DNA of 64,000 nucleotides from JAXLRU01 sp046330935 (GCA_046330935.1 JAXLRU010000007.1:62001-126000), one strand, 5' to 3'; positions 17,157 through 27,600 are shown, numbered from the stretch's first letter. Numbers and translations: made by a program. Notes: generated from the letters alone by a model not told the origin.

Positions 17157-18572
17157 CTACTCCCCCGACTCGTCGTCGTCCTCGTACGGGTCGGGCGTGG
17201 GCGTCACGCCCTCGAACCCCGGAAAGCTGCGCTGCTGGTCGAACGGGCCCACCACGGTCAGGCAGCGAGGCCCGGCGGCGAGCTCGCCCGCGAGGTCCGT
17301 GACGTCCTGGGCCGTGACCGACCGCACTCGTGCCAGCGCCTCGTCGAGACCCACGTACTCGCCGTGCACCAGCTCGGCCTTGCCCAACCGGCTCATGCGC
17401 GAGCCCGTGTCCTCCAGACCCAGGACCAGGCCACCGCACAGCTGCCCGTGCGCCCGGGCCAGCTCGTCGGCGTCCAGGCCCTCCGCGGCCAGGCGCTCCA
17501 GCTCGGCCTCGAACAACCGCAGCACCTCGTCGACCTTGCCGGGCAGGCACCCCGCGTAGAGCCCGAAGTACCCGGCGTCGGCGTAGGCGGAGGAGAACGA
17601 GTAGACCGAGTAGGCCAGGCCCCGCTTCTCGCGGACCTCCTGGAACAACCGGCTGCTCATGCCCCCACCGAGCACCGCGTTGAGCACGGTCATGGTGTAC
17701 CGGCGCGGATCGGTCGCGGTGATGGCGGTCGTGCCCAGCACGACGTTCGCCTGCTCCGTGGGGCGACGCACCACGAGCAGGCGGCGCTGGTCGCCCGTCG
17801 CGGGTGCGGCCACCGCTTCCTCGACGGACCGGCGAGGCAGCGGAGAGGCCTCCCCCTGCAGCCGCCAGCCGCCCCCGGACAGCGCCTCGTCCACGAGCCG
17901 GCACACCTCGTCGTGGTCGATCCCGCCCGCGGCGGTGACGACCAGACCCTCCGGCACGTAGTGGCGGCGGTAGTGCGCCTCGATGTCGTCGCGGCCCACC
18001 GCCTCGATGCTCTCGGGCGTGCCCCCGATGGGACGACCCAGGGGGGTGTCACCGAGGACGAGCTGGGCGAAGCGCTCGTGGGCGACGTCGGAGGGGTCGT
18101 CGTCGTTCATCGCGAGCTCTTCGAGGATGACCCCCCGCTCGCTCTCGACGTCCGCCGGGGTGAGCGTCGCCGAGGTGACCATGTCGCTGATCACGTCGAC
18201 GGCCAGCGGCAGGTCGTCGTCGAGGACCCGGGCGTAGTAGCAGGTGTGCTCCTTGCCCGTGACGGCGTTGGCCTCCCCGCCGACGGCGTCGAAGGCCGAG
18301 GCGATGTCCATCGCCGAGCGCCGCGCCGTCCCCTTGAACAGCAGGTGTTCGAGGAAGTGGGTGGAGCCGAGCTGCCGGTCCACCTCGTCCCGGGAGCCCA
18401 CGCCCACCCAGGCGCCGAAGGTCACCGACCGCAGACCGGGCATCTGCTCGGTCAGCACCCGCACACCGCCGGGCAGGACGGTGCGGCGCACCTGCGCCGC
18501 ACCGTCCTGTGCCACGATCGACCCGCGTCGGTCCCCGTCGGGGGCCGACAGGGGCAGGGGAACTCCGCCCAC
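17157..18572 (-). CDS. M16-family zinc metallopeptidase (PepR/processing-peptidase type)
   Basis: 471 residues. The inverted zinc motif HxxEH is at about 72-76 (HFLEH) and the third ligand Glu lies in the ILEELAMNDDDP region near 150. A second M16 half with RlxxEvrekRGLAYSVYS follows. It degrades or processes peptides in the cytoplasm. Lying immediately after pnp (4 bases apart) and before dapB matches the mycobacterial gpsI-pepR order. The N-terminal 25 residues are unconserved, so the start may be further in. Confidence 0.92.
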   Translation of the reverse strand: MGGVPLPLSAPDGDRRGSIVAQDGAAQVRRTVLPGGVRVLTEQMPGLRSVTFGAWVGVGSRDEVDRQLGSTHFLEHLLFKGTARRSAMDIASAFDAVGGEANAVTGKEHTCYYARVLDDDLPLAVDVISDMVTSATLTPADVESERGVILEELAMNDDDPSDVAHERFAQLVLGDTPLGRPIGGTPESIEAVGRDDIEAHYRRHYVPEGLVVTAAGGIDHDEVCRLVDEALSGGGWRLQGEASPLPRRSVEEAVAAPATGDQRRLLVVRRPTEQANVVLGTTAITATDPRRYTMTVLNAVLGGGMSSRLFQEVREKRGLAYSVYSFSSAYADAGYFGLYAGCLPGKVDEVLRLFEAELERLAAEGLDADELARAHGQLCGGLVLGLEDTGSRMSRLGKAELVHGEYVGLDEALARVRSVTAQDVTDLAGELAAGPRCLTVVGPFDQQRSFPGFEGVTPTPDPYEDDDESGE

Positions 18573-18575
18573 GTG

Positions 18576-20822
18576 TCAGGCCGACGCGTCGGCGGTCTCG
18601 GGCGCCGCAGCGGCCTCGGCGTCCGACTCGGCCAGGACCGGGACGAGCGACAGCTTGCCGCGCGGGTCGATCGCCGAGATCTCGACCTGGACCTTCTGGC
18701 CCACCCCGAGGACGTCCTCGACGTTCTCCACGCGCTTGCCGCCGACCATCTTGCGGATCTCGGAGATGTGCAGCAGACCGTCCTTGCCGGGGACGAGGGA
18801 GACGAAGGCACCGAAGGTCGTCGTCTTCACGACGGTGCCCAGGTACCGCTCGCCGATCTCCGGCATGGTCGGGTTGGCGATCGCGTTGATCGCCGCGCGC
18901 GCCGCCTCGGCGGAGGGGCCGTCGGTCGCGCCGATGTACACCGTGCCGTCGTCCTCGATCGAGATCTCGGCGCCGGTGTCCTCCTGGATCTGGTTGATCA
19001 TCTTGCCCTTGGGGCCGATGACCTCGCCGATCTTGTCGACCGGCACCTTCACCGAGATGACGCGCGGGGCGTACGGGGACATCTCGTCGGGCCCGTCGAT
19101 CGCCTCGGCCATGACCTCGAGGATCGCCAGGCGGGCCTCCTTGGCCTGGGTCAGGGCCGAGGCCAGGACCGAGGCGGGGATGCCGTCGAGCTTCGTGTCG
19201 AGCTGGATCGCCGTCACGAACTCCTTGGTGCCGGCGACCTTGAAGTCCATGTCACCGAACGCGTCCTCGGCGCCGAGGATGTCGGTCAGGGCGGCGTAGG
19301 AGGTCTCGCCATCGATGGTGTCGCTGACGAGGCCCATCGCGATGCCCGCCACCGGAGCCTTGAGCGGCACACCGGCGTTGAGCAGCGACAGCGTCGAGGC
19401 GCAGACGGAACCCATCGACGTCGAGCCGTTGGAGCCCAGCGCCTCGGAGACCTGCCGGATCGCGTAGGGGAAGTCCTCGCGGCTGGGCAGGACCGGGATC
19501 AGGGCGCGCTCGGCGAGCGCGCCGTGCCCGATCTCGCGGCGCTTGGGCGAGCCCACGCGGCCGGTCTCGCCGGTGCTGTACGGCGGGAAGTTGTAGTTGT
19601 GCATGTAGCGCTTGCGGGTGGTCGGGCTCAGGGTGTCGAGCTGCTGCTCCATGCGCAGCATGTTCAGCGTGGTGACCCCCAGGATCTGGGTCTCGCCGCG
19701 CTCGAACAGCGCCGAGCCGTGCACCCGCGGGAGCACCTCGACCTCGGCCGAGAGCTGGCGGATGTCGCGCAGGCCACGGCCGTCGATGCGCACCTTGTCA
19801 CGCAGGATCCGCTGGCGCACCAGCTTCTTCGTCAGCGCGCGGTAGGCGGCCGACAGCTCCTTCTCACGGCCGGAGAACTGCTCGCCGAGCTGGGCCAGCA
19901 CCGAGGCCTTGATCTCGTCCAGGCGCGACTCGCGCTCCTGCTTGCCCGCGATCGTCAGGGCCTGGGCCAGCTGGTCCGCGACGGCACCCGAGACCGCGTC
20001 GAACGCGTCGGCCTGGTAGTCGGGGAACAGCGGGAACTCGCCGGTCGGCTTCGCGGCGGCGGCGGCCACCTGCTGCTGCGCCTTGCACAGGGCGGCGATG
20101 AACGGCTTGGCGGCCTCGAGGCCCTGCGCCACGACCTCCTCGGTCGGGGCGGCGACACCCTCGCTGGTGACCTTGACCCACGCGGAGTCGGTCGCCTCGG
20201 CCTCGACCATCATGATCGCGACGTCCTCGCTGCCGTCGGCGGCGGTGACGACCCGACCCGCGACGACCATGTCGAAGACGGCCCGCTCGACCTCGGAGAA
20301 GCGCGGGAACGCCACCCACTGGCCGTCGATCAGGGCCACGCGCACGCCGCCGATGGGGCCGCTGAAGGGCAGGCCCGCGAGCTGCGTGGACATCGAGGCG
20401 CCGTTGATGGCCACGACGTCGTACTGGTCGTCGGGGTGCAGCGCGAGCACGGTGACGACGACCTGGATCTCGTTGCGCAGGCCCTTGACGAACGAGGGGC
20501 GCAGCGGGCGGTCGATCAGGCGGCAGGTGAGGATCGCGTCGGTGCTGGGGCGACCCTCGCGGCGGAAGAACGAGCCGGGGATGCGGCCCGCGGCGTACAT
20601 CCGCTCCTCGACGTCGACCGTCAGGGGGAAGAAGTCGAACTGGTCCTTCGGGCTGCGCCCGGCGGTCGTCGTCGACAGCAGCATGGACTCGCCGTCGAGG
20701 TAGACCGTGGCGGAGCCGCCGGCCTGGCGGGCCAGGCGGCCCGTCTCGAAGCGGATGGTGCGGGTGCCGAAGCTGCCGTTGTCGATGACGGCCTCGGCGA
20801 AGGTGATCTCGGGTCCCTCCAA
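18576..20822 (-). CDS. pnp: Polyribonucleotide nucleotidyltransferase (PNPase)
   Basis: 748 residues if TTG 20822 is the start. This gives the usual actinobacterial N-terminus (LEGPEITFAEAVIDNG) with a GGAGGGG Shine-Dalgarno 6 bases upstream; a GTG at 20870 is possible but has no clear ribosome site. Two RNase PH domains, a KH domain (IGEVIGPKGKMINQI) and an S1 domain are seen in order. It degrades RNA phosphorolytically and adds 3' tails. It follows rpsO, the widely conserved S15-PNPase order, separated by a terminator hairpin. Confidence 0.95.
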   Translation of the reverse strand: MEGPEITFAEAVIDNGSFGTRTIRFETGRLARQAGGSATVYLDGESMLLSTTTAGRSPKDQFDFFPLTVDVEERMYAAGRIPGSFFRREGRPSTDAILTCRLIDRPLRPSFVKGLRNEIQVVVTVLALHPDDQYDVVAINGASMSTQLAGLPFSGPIGGVRVALIDGQWVAFPRFSEVERAVFDMVVAGRVVTAADGSEDVAIMMVEAEATDSAWVKVTSEGVAAPTEEVVAQGLEAAKPFIAALCKAQQQVAAAAAKPTGEFPLFPDYQADAFDAVSGAVADQLAQALTIAGKQERESRLDEIKASVLAQLGEQFSGREKELSAAYRALTKKLVRQRILRDKVRIDGRGLRDIRQLSAEVEVLPRVHGSALFERGETQILGVTTLNMLRMEQQLDTLSPTTRKRYMHNYNFPPYSTGETGRVGSPKRREIGHGALAERALIPVLPSREDFPYAIRQVSEALGSNGSTSMGSVCASTLSLLNAGVPLKAPVAGIAMGLVSDTIDGETSYAALTDILGAEDAFGDMDFKVAGTKEFVTAIQLDTKLDGIPASVLASALTQAKEARLAILEVMAEAIDGPDEMSPYAPRVISVKVPVDKIGEVIGPKGKMINQIQEDTGAEISIEDDGTVYIGATDGPSAEAARAAINAIANPTMPEIGERYLGTVVKTTTFGAFVSLVPGKDGLLHISEIRKMVGGKRVENVEDVLGVGQKVQVEISAIDPRGKLSLVPVLAESDAEAAAAPETADASA

Positions 20823-21092
20823 GGGGTACCCCTCCGTTCGCGTCTTTTCCGTCCCGCCTGGTGCGGGCACGGTGCGCAGGACGGCGGAAGGCGGAGACCG
20901 GTCTTCGAAAGAGGCGTGCGGGGCGCGATGACCCGAGCGCCACTACCGAGGACCGGCGCCGGCCGGCCTGCAGGTGGCTGGTGTTCGATGGGCCGGGGCG
21001 ACGTCGCCGCCCGGGCGGGTGTTCCTCGTGCAGTCTGTCCCCTCAAGGGACGGATCGTCGTCGCGCTGGGCGACGACACGCCGCGATGCAGA
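20823..21092 (-). other. pnp leader region
   Basis: About 270 bases between the rpsO terminator and the pnp start. No supported gene is seen. In other bacteria this leader is the site of RNase III cleavage and PNPase autoregulation; here I can only note several short GC-rich inverted repeats and no clear long stem. Confidence 0.4.
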
Positions 21093-21127
21093 ACGCCGCG
21101 GCCCCCTGTGCGAGGGAGCCGCGGCGT
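21093..21127 (-). terminator. Terminator hairpin downstream of rpsO
   Basis: A 10-base perfect stem (acgccgcggc with gccgcggcgt), extended by three further pairs after one mismatch, lies 5 bases after the rpsO stop. Read-through would continue into pnp. Confidence 0.75.
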
Positions 21128-21131
21128 CTCG

Positions 21132-21401
21132 TCATCGGCGCAGGCCGAGCCGCTCGATCAGGGTGCGGTAGCGGGTGATGTCCGTCCGCTGCAGGTACTG
21201 CAGCAGGCGGCGGCGCTGACCGACCAGGATGAGCAGGCCCCGGCGGCTGTGGTGGTCGTGCTTGTGGGCCTTCAGGTGCTCCGTCAGGTCCTTGATGCGG
21301 TGCGTGAGCATCGCCACCTGGACCTCGGGAGAACCCGTGTCGTTGGTGCCGGTGCCGTACTCGGCGAAGATCTGCTGCTTCGTCGCGGCGTCGAGTGCCA
21401 C
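21132..21401 (-). CDS. rpsO: 30S ribosomal protein S15
   Basis: 89 residues, the standard S15 length. The conserved GTGTNDTGSPEVQVAMLT and HKHDHHSRRGLLILVGQRRR stretches are intact. It binds the central domain of 16S rRNA early in 30S assembly. It lies upstream of pnp on the same strand, with a hairpin between. Upstream is a 137-base gap to the small membrane protein gene that should hold its promoter. Confidence 0.97.
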   Translation of the reverse strand: MALDAATKQQIFAEYGTGTNDTGSPEVQVAMLTHRIKDLTEHLKAHKHDHHSRRGLLILVGQRRRLLQYLQRTDITRYRTLIERLGLRR

Positions 21402-21538
21402 TGTTCTCCTCGTGAGGTCGTTGCGCGGCGCACCGGGGCACGTTCACCCGGGCACTGTGGATCCGCGGCCGTTCCGACGGCCTGCCCACGTTAGCAGGCG
21501 AGCGCCGCAGGTCACGAATCACGACGCAGCGTCCCCGG

Positions 21539-21721
21539 TCACTTGAGGTGGACGTCGACCCCGAGCAGCACCAGGGGCCACAGCAGCACGGCGAGGAGAG
21601 CCGACACGACCGACTTCACCCAGCCGACGGTGATGTAGGAGTGAGCCACCGCGATCCAGATCCCGACGAGGATCCACGCGGTGAAGAGAAGGCTGCCGAG
21701 CCTGGTCCGGCTCCGGATCAT
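21539..21721 (-). CDS. Small two-helix membrane protein, unknown function
   Basis: 60 residues from the ATG at 21721, with a GGAGG ribosome site 6 bases upstream. Two hydrophobic segments (about 10-28 and 37-55) separated by the HSYITVGW turn suggest a hairpin membrane protein. It lies between ribF and rpsO on the same strand. I do not recognise the family and no function is proposed. Confidence 0.7.
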   Translation of the reverse strand: MIRSRTRLGSLLFTAWILVGIWIAVAHSYITVGWVKSVVSALLAVLLWPLVLLGVDVHLK

Positions 21722-21801
21722 CGTGACCTCCGCACGTCGCGCCGGACGGCCGCCCGGCTCCTGCGCTGGAAGGTGCCACGCGAGGCCGGGGTTCAAACCG
21801 A

Positions 21802-22801
21802 TCAGTCGGCGGCGAGGATCTCCCGGCAGCGGCGGACGTCGTCGGCCATCTGCACCAGCAACGCCTCGACGCCGTCGAAGCGCACGGTCGGCCGCAGCCT
21901 CCGGACGAACTCGACGACGACCGTCTGCCCGTAGAGGTCGAGATCGTCCCGGTCGAGCACGTAGGACTCCACGCGGCGCTGCGTGCCCTCGAACGTCGGG
22001 TTGGTGCCGATCGAGATCGCCGCGGGCAGCCGCCGATCGGGGTCCTCCGGGGCCAGCTGCGGGCGCGTGAGCCAGCCCGCGTACACGCCGTCGGCCGGCA
22101 CGGCGACGGCCCGGCCCTCGTCGGGCAACCCGAGGTTCGCCGTGGGGTAGCCGAGCTCGCGCCCGCGGTGGTCTCCGTGCACGACGGGGCCGACGAGGTG
22201 GTGGGGGCGGCCGAGCACCTGCGCCGCACGCTCGACGTCGCCCTCGGCCACCAGGGTGCGCACCCAGGAGGAGGACCAGCGCGGCTTGTCCCCCTCCGCG
22301 GACGCGATCGGCCCGGCGATCCCCGTGTCGGGTACGACCTCGACGTGGAACCCGCGCGAGGCGCCGAGGTCCTGCAGCGTCTGGAGGGTGCCGGCGTTGC
22401 GATGCCCGAAGCGCATGTCGCGGCCCGCCACCACGCGGGCGGCCCCCAGCGCCGCGACCAGGACGCGGTCGACGAACTCCTCCGGCGACCACGACGCCAG
22501 CGCGGGTGTGAACGGGAGGACGAGGACGGCGTCGACCCCGGCCTCCTCGATCAACCGCAGCCGCTCGTCGAGATCGCACAGGGCCACGGGCGCGATGGTG
22601 GGGCCTCAGCACCTGCCGGGGGTGGGGGTCGATGGTGCGGGCCAGGGACGGCCGCCCGCGCGCGCGGGCGGCCGCGACGACCGTCGCGAGGACCGCGCGG
22701 TGCCCGAGGTGGACGCCGTCGAAGTTGCCGATCGTGACGACGCAACCCTCCCCCGGCGGGGGGACCTGATCGAGCCCGAACCAGCGCAGCACGGCGCTCA
22801 C
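21802..22801 (-). CDS. ribF: Bifunctional riboflavin kinase/FAD synthetase RibF, one apparent frameshift
   Basis: From a GTG at 22801 the first frame gives the FAD-synthetase nucleotidyltransferase start (VVTIGNFDGVHLGHRAVL, then TIDPHPRQVLRP). The rest, from VALCDLDERLRLIEEAGVDAVLVLPF to the flavokinase domain (GRELGYPTANLGLP), is in another frame. Removing one base from the four-G run at 22600-22603 (plus strand) joins them as LRPTIAPVALCDL and makes 333 codons exactly. It makes FMN and FAD from riboflavin and is normally essential, so a sequence error is the favoured explanation. It lies downstream of truB on the same strand. Confidence 0.9.
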
Positions 22802-22850
22802 TCTGCCAGTCCGGCCGCGACCGCGGACGCCGGGGGTTGCCCGAACGCGC

Positions 22851-23744
22851 TCACGCCGGGGCCACCACGAGCAGCGGTCGCGCCACGGGCCCGGTGACGG
22901 CCGTGATCGCGACCAGCCGCCCGTCGGGGGCGAACGCCGCCACCGGGACCGACTCGGGGTGGTCCCCCGCGGGCAGCCGCATCCCGTGGGACAGCCGTCG
23001 CGCCTGGTCCTCGTCGAGCTCCCACACGGGGAACAGGTGCCGGGCCACCACCGGCATCGGCACGACCGAGAAGTCGGCCTCCAGCTCGGACAGGGACCGG
23101 GCCGCGTCGAGCCCGAACCGCCCGACCCTCGTGCGGCGCAGCGCCGTCAGGTGGCCGCCGACGCCGAGGTCGACCCCGAGGTCGCGGGCCAGCGCCCGGA
23201 CGTAGGTGCCCGACGAGCAGGCCACCCGCACGTCGACGTCGACCACCGGGACGCCGTCGAGGTCGCCGGGCCGACGCGCGAGCACCTCGAAGCGGCGGAC
23301 GGTCACCCGTCGGGGGTCCAGGACGACGTCCTCGCCCTCGCGCACCCGGGCGTAGGCACGCTTGCCGTCGATCTTGACCGCGCTGACCGAGCTCGGGACC
23401 TGCTGGAGCACGCCCGTCAGCCGCTGCACCGCATGGGAGAGCTCGACGTCGTCCAGCTCGGGCACCGGGGTGGCCGAGGTGACCTCGCCCTCGCGATCGT
23501 CGGTGACGGTGGCAGCGCCGAGGCGGATCGTCGCCTCGTACTCCTTGTCGGCGCCCACGAGGAACGTGAGCATCCGCGTGGCACGCTCCACACCCACGAC
23601 GAGCACGCCGGTCGCCATCGGGTCCAGCGTCCCCGCGTGCCCGACCCGCCGGGTGCCGGCCAGGCGGCGGACCCGCGCGACGACGTCGTGCGAGGTCAGG
23701 CCCTCCGGCTTGTCGACGACGACGAGGCCGTCCTCCGCGGTCAT
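22851..23744 (-). CDS. truB: tRNA pseudouridine(55) synthase TruB
   Basis: 297 residues. Motif GHAGTLDPMATGVL places the catalytic Asp at about 41. VDKPEGLTSHDVV opens the protein and the ACSSGTYVRALARDLG block is intact. It isomerises U55 in the T-loop of tRNAs. The start directly abuts the rbfA stop. A C-terminal PUA-like region is present. Confidence 0.95.
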   Translation of the reverse strand: MTAEDGLVVVDKPEGLTSHDVVARVRRLAGTRRVGHAGTLDPMATGVLVVGVERATRMLTFLVGADKEYEATIRLGAATVTDDREGEVTSATPVPELDDVELSHAVQRLTGVLQQVPSSVSAVKIDGKRAYARVREGEDVVLDPRRVTVRRFEVLARRPGDLDGVPVVDVDVRVACSSGTYVRALARDLGVDLGVGGHLTALRRTRVGRFGLDAARSLSELEADFSVVPMPVVARHLFPVWELDEDQARRLSHGMRLPAGDHPESVPVAAFAPDGRLVAITAVTGPVARPLLVVAPA

Positions 23745-24230
23745 TCAGGCGTCCTCGTCGAGGCCGCCGGCCGCGTCGTCGTCACCCGGCTCCTCGTCGT
23801 CCTCGTCGTCGTCCTCGTCGTGCTTGTACGGGTCGGCCTCGCCGGCGTACTCGGCCCCCGAGGCGAGGGCGGCGACCTCCGCGTCCCGTGCCGCGGCGGC
23901 CTTGAGCAGGTCGTCGAGGTGCGCCGCGTTCTCGGGCACGGCGTCGGCGACGAATTCCAGGGTCGGCGTGAGCCGGATCCCTGTGCGCTTGCCGACCTCG
24001 GATCGCAGCACGCCCCGCGCGCTGTCGAGGGCGGCCTTGGTCGAGGCCTTCTCGTCCTCGTCGCCGTAGACCGTGTAGAAGACCGTCGCGTGCTGGAGGT
24101 CGTTGGTGACCCTCGTGTCGGTGACGGTGACGAACCCGAGGCGGGGATCCTTGATCCTCCGCTCGAGCGTCTCGGCCACGATCACGCGGATGTGGTCGGC
24201 GAGCTTGCGAGCACGCGCGCTGTCGGTCAT
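23745..24230 (-). CDS. rbfA: 30S ribosome-binding factor A with acidic tail
   Basis: 161 residues. The KH-like RbfA core (about 5-120) begins ARKLADHIRVIVAETLE and includes VTDTRVTNDLQHATVFYTV. The last 25 residues or so are almost all Asp and Glu, encoded by repeated gtc/ctc codons on the plus strand. RbfA aids late 30S maturation and cold adaptation. It sits between ylxP and truB in the usual order. The acidic extension is longer than in most RbfA proteins I know. Confidence 0.94.
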   Translation of the reverse strand: MTDSARARKLADHIRVIVAETLERRIKDPRLGFVTVTDTRVTNDLQHATVFYTVYGDEDEKASTKAALDSARGVLRSEVGKRTGIRLTPTLEFVADAVPENAAHLDDLLKAAAARDAEVAALASGAEYAGEADPYKHDEDDDEDDEEPGDDDAAGGLDEDA

Positions 24231-24281
24231 GACTTCGGTCCTGTCTGTGTGGTCCCGGGTCGGGCGGGAAGGCGCAACGGC

Positions 24282-24578
24282 TCAGTCGTCCTCGGGGCCC
24301 CACCACCGTCGTCGTGCCGACAGCAGTTCGAGCTCGGGCCGCGCCGCGACGAGGCGCTCGCACGAGTCGAGAACCTCCTGGCAGTGGGCGACCTCGGAGG
24401 ACACCACCGCGACGCCGATCTCGGCGCGACGGTGCAGGTCGTGAGCGCCGGTCTCCGCGACCGACACGGGGAAGCGCCGCGCCAGCTCGGCCACGAGGGG
24501 CCGGACCAGCGAGCGCTTGCCCTTGAGCGAATGGACGTCCCCGAGCAGGACGTCGAGGGTGAGGCTGGCCACGTACAT
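24282..24578 (-). CDS. DUF503 family protein (YlxP-like)
   Basis: 98 residues, the full family length. The pattern MYVASLTLDVLLGDVHSLKGKRS and the EIGVAVVSSEVAHCQEVL segment are typical of DUF503. The family is conserved beside infB and rbfA; B. subtilis YlxP has been proposed to act in ribosome assembly, which I take only as context. It ends 51 bases before the rbfA start. Confidence 0.88.
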   Translation of the reverse strand: MYVASLTLDVLLGDVHSLKGKRSLVRPLVAELARRFPVSVAETGAHDLHRRAEIGVAVVSSEVAHCQEVLDSCERLVAARPELELLSARRRWWGPEDD

Positions 24579-24607
24579 GTCAGCGGGGCCGTCCGCGTAC
24601 CGGCCGG

Positions 24608-24637
24608 GGCGGCCCGCTCAGGTTCGAGCGGGCCGCC
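24608..24637 (-). terminator. Hairpin downstream of infB
   Basis: A perfect 12-base stem (ggcggcccgctc and its complement) with a 6-base loop lies 24 bases past the infB stop, before the ylxP start. It may reduce read-through into ylxP-rbfA-truB. Confidence 0.7.
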
Positions 24638-24661
24638 GTCGACCGTGCACCGGAGGCGTGC

Positions 24662-27600
24662 TCAGGCGCGAGGCTTCTCGCGCATCTCGAAGGTCTCGAT
24701 CGTGTCGCCGACCTTGATGTCGTTGAACGAGCCGAGGCCGATACCGCACTCGTACCCGTCGCGGACCTCGGTGGCGTCGTCCTTGAACCGCTTGAGCGAG
24801 TCGATCGACAGGTTGTCCCCCACCACGACCCCGTCGCGGATGACGCGGGCCTTGGCGTTGCGGCGGATCTCGCCGCTGCGGACGAGGGAGCCGGCGATGT
24901 TGCCGAACTTGCTGGAGCGGAAGACCTCGCGGACCTCCGCCGTGCCCAGCTGGGCTTCCTCGAACTCGGGCTTGAGCATGCCCTTGAGGGCCGCCTCGAT
25001 CTCGTCGATCGCCTGGTAGATGACCGAGTAGTGACGGATGTCGACACCCTCGCGCTCGGCCATCTCGCCGACCTTCTCGGCGGGGCGGACGTTGAAGCCG
25101 ACGATGATCGCATTCGACGCCACGGCCAGGTTCACGTTGTTCATCGTGATGGCACCGACGCCGCGGTCGATCACCTGCAGCTCGACGAGCTCGCCCACGT
25201 CGATCTGGAGCAGGGCGTCCTCGAGGGCTTCGACCGAACCCGCCACGTCACCCTTGAGGATGAGGTTGAGGGTCTCGACCTTGCCCTGCTCGAGGGCCTT
25301 GGTGAAGTCCTCCAGGCTGATCCGCTTGCGACGCTTGGCGAGGATCGCCGCACGCTCGACGGCCTCGCGCTTCTCGGCGATCTGGCGGGCGGTGCGCTCG
25401 TCGGGCGCCACGAGGAACGTGTCACCGGCGCGCGGCACCGACTGCAGACCGAGCACCTGGACGGGACGCGACGGCGGGGCCTCTGAGAGGGTGTCGCCGT
25501 TCTCGTCGAGCAGCGCCCGGACACGACCATGGGCGGTACCGGCCACGATCGCGTCCCCGACCTCGAGCGTGCCGGACTGCACCAGCACGGTCGCGACGGG
25601 ACCACGGCCCTTGTCGAGGTTGGCCTCGATGGCGACGCCGCGGGCGTCCTTGTCGGGGTTGGCCGTGAGCTCCAGCGCGGCGTCCGCCGTGAGGAGGATC
25701 GCCTCGAGCAGCCCGTCGATGTTCATCCGCTGCTTCGCGGAGACGTCGACGAACATCGTCTCGCCGCCGTACTCCTCGGCCACGAGGTTGTACTCGGTGA
25801 GCTGCTGGCGGATCTTGTCGGGGTTGGCCCCCTCCTTGTCCACCTTGTTCACGGCCACGACCACCGGCACACCGGCGGCCTGGGCGTGGTTGAGCGCCTC
25901 GATCGTCTGGGGCATGACGCCGTCGTCGGCGGCCACCACCAGCACGGCGATGTCGGTCACCTTGGCGCCACGGGCACGCATGGCGGTGAACGCCTCGTGA
26001 CCCGGGGTGTCGATGAAGGTGATCGCGCGGTCGATGCCCTCGTGCTCGAAGTGCACCTGGTAGGCACCGATGTGCTGGGTGATGCCACCCGCCTCACCGG
26101 CGACGACGTTCGCGTGCCGGATCGCGTCGAGCAGCTTGGTCTTGCCGTGGTCGACGTGACCCATGACGGTGACGACCGGCGGGCGGGCCTGGAGGAACTC
26201 CTCGTCGCCCTCGGCCTCGCCCTCGATGTCGATCGAGAACGACTCCAGCAGCTCGCGGTCCTCGTCCTCGGGCGAGACGATCTGGATCTCGTAACCGAGC
26301 TCGCCGCCGAGCAGGCGGAACGTGTCCTCGTCGAGCGACTGGGTCGCCGTGGCCATCTCACCGAGATGGAACAGCACCGTCACCAGGCTCGCGGGGTTGC
26401 CGTTGATCTTCTCGGCGAAGTCGGTGAGCGAGGAACCGCGACGCAGGCGCACGACGCTGCCGTCACCACGCGGGAAGCTGACGCCACCCGCCATGGGCAC
26501 CTGCATGTTGTCGAACTCTTGACGCCGCTGCTTCTTGGACTTGCGCCCGCGGACCGGACGGCCACCGGCGCGCCCGAAGGCACCCTGCGTGCCACCGCGA
26601 CCGCCGCCGCCCTTGCCGAAGCCGCGACCGCCGACGGGACCGCCGCCGCCCGCACCGGGAGCGCCGCCACCAGGACGGCCGCCGAAGCCGCCGCCGCCGG
26701 GACGACCGGCGCCACCACGGCCCGGAGCACCGGGACGACCGGCGCCACCACCGGCACCGGCACCCGCACCGGGACGACCCACGCCGGAACGACCCGGCAT
26801 CATCCCCGGGTTCGGCCGCGGCGGCATGCCCGACGGGCTGGGACGCGGACCGGCCGGGCGGGGGCCGCCGGGACGGTCGGAGGACGCCGGAGCACCACCG
26901 GGACCGGGGCGGGGACCGCCCTGGGGACGCGGCATGCCCTGCGCGGAGGCGAAGGGGTTGTTGCCCGGACGCGGGGACCCGCCGCCGGGACGCGGCATGC
27001 CCTGCGCGGAGGCGAAGGGGTTGTTGCCCGGACGCGGGGACCCGCCGCCGGCGCCACCGGGACGGGGAGCTCCCCCACCGGGACGCGGGCCACGGTCGCC
27101 CGGACGCTCACCACGGGCCTCGCCCCGCGCGCCGCCCTCGGGGCGGGGTTCGCGGGGGCCGGGGCCGCCGTCGCGACCGGCAGGAGCGCCGGGACGGGCC
27201 GGACCGCCGGGGCGGCCGGGAGCGGCGGGGGCGCCGGGGCGAGCCGGGGCGCCTGCAGCACCGGGACGCGGGCCGGGGCGGGTCGGGGACGCGGGAGCGG
27301 CCGAGGCGGCCGCCGGAGCGGCGGGCGAGGCGGGGCGCGCCGGCGCCGGCGCTGCGGGCGCAGCGGCGGCGGGGGCCGGCGCGGACGCCGCGGGGGGCCG
27401 GGCGCTCCACCGGCGGGGCCGCCGGAGCGGCAGGGGCCGCGGCGGCCGGGCCGGGACGAGGCCCGGGCCGCATGGGGGCGACGGGCTTGGCCGTCACCGA
27501 GGGGGCGGGACGGCCGGCGGCCGCCGCCAGTTCGGCGGGGAGGTTCTCCCGCAGGCGCCGCACGACGGGCGGCTCCACGGTCGACGACGCCGACCGGACG

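Noticed and set aside
17364..21494. A very long antisense open frame over pnp and the M16 protease gene
   Set aside because: It is antisense to well-supported genes, has Arg/Gly/His/Val-rich shadow composition and no domain. At this G+C such frames are expected by chance.
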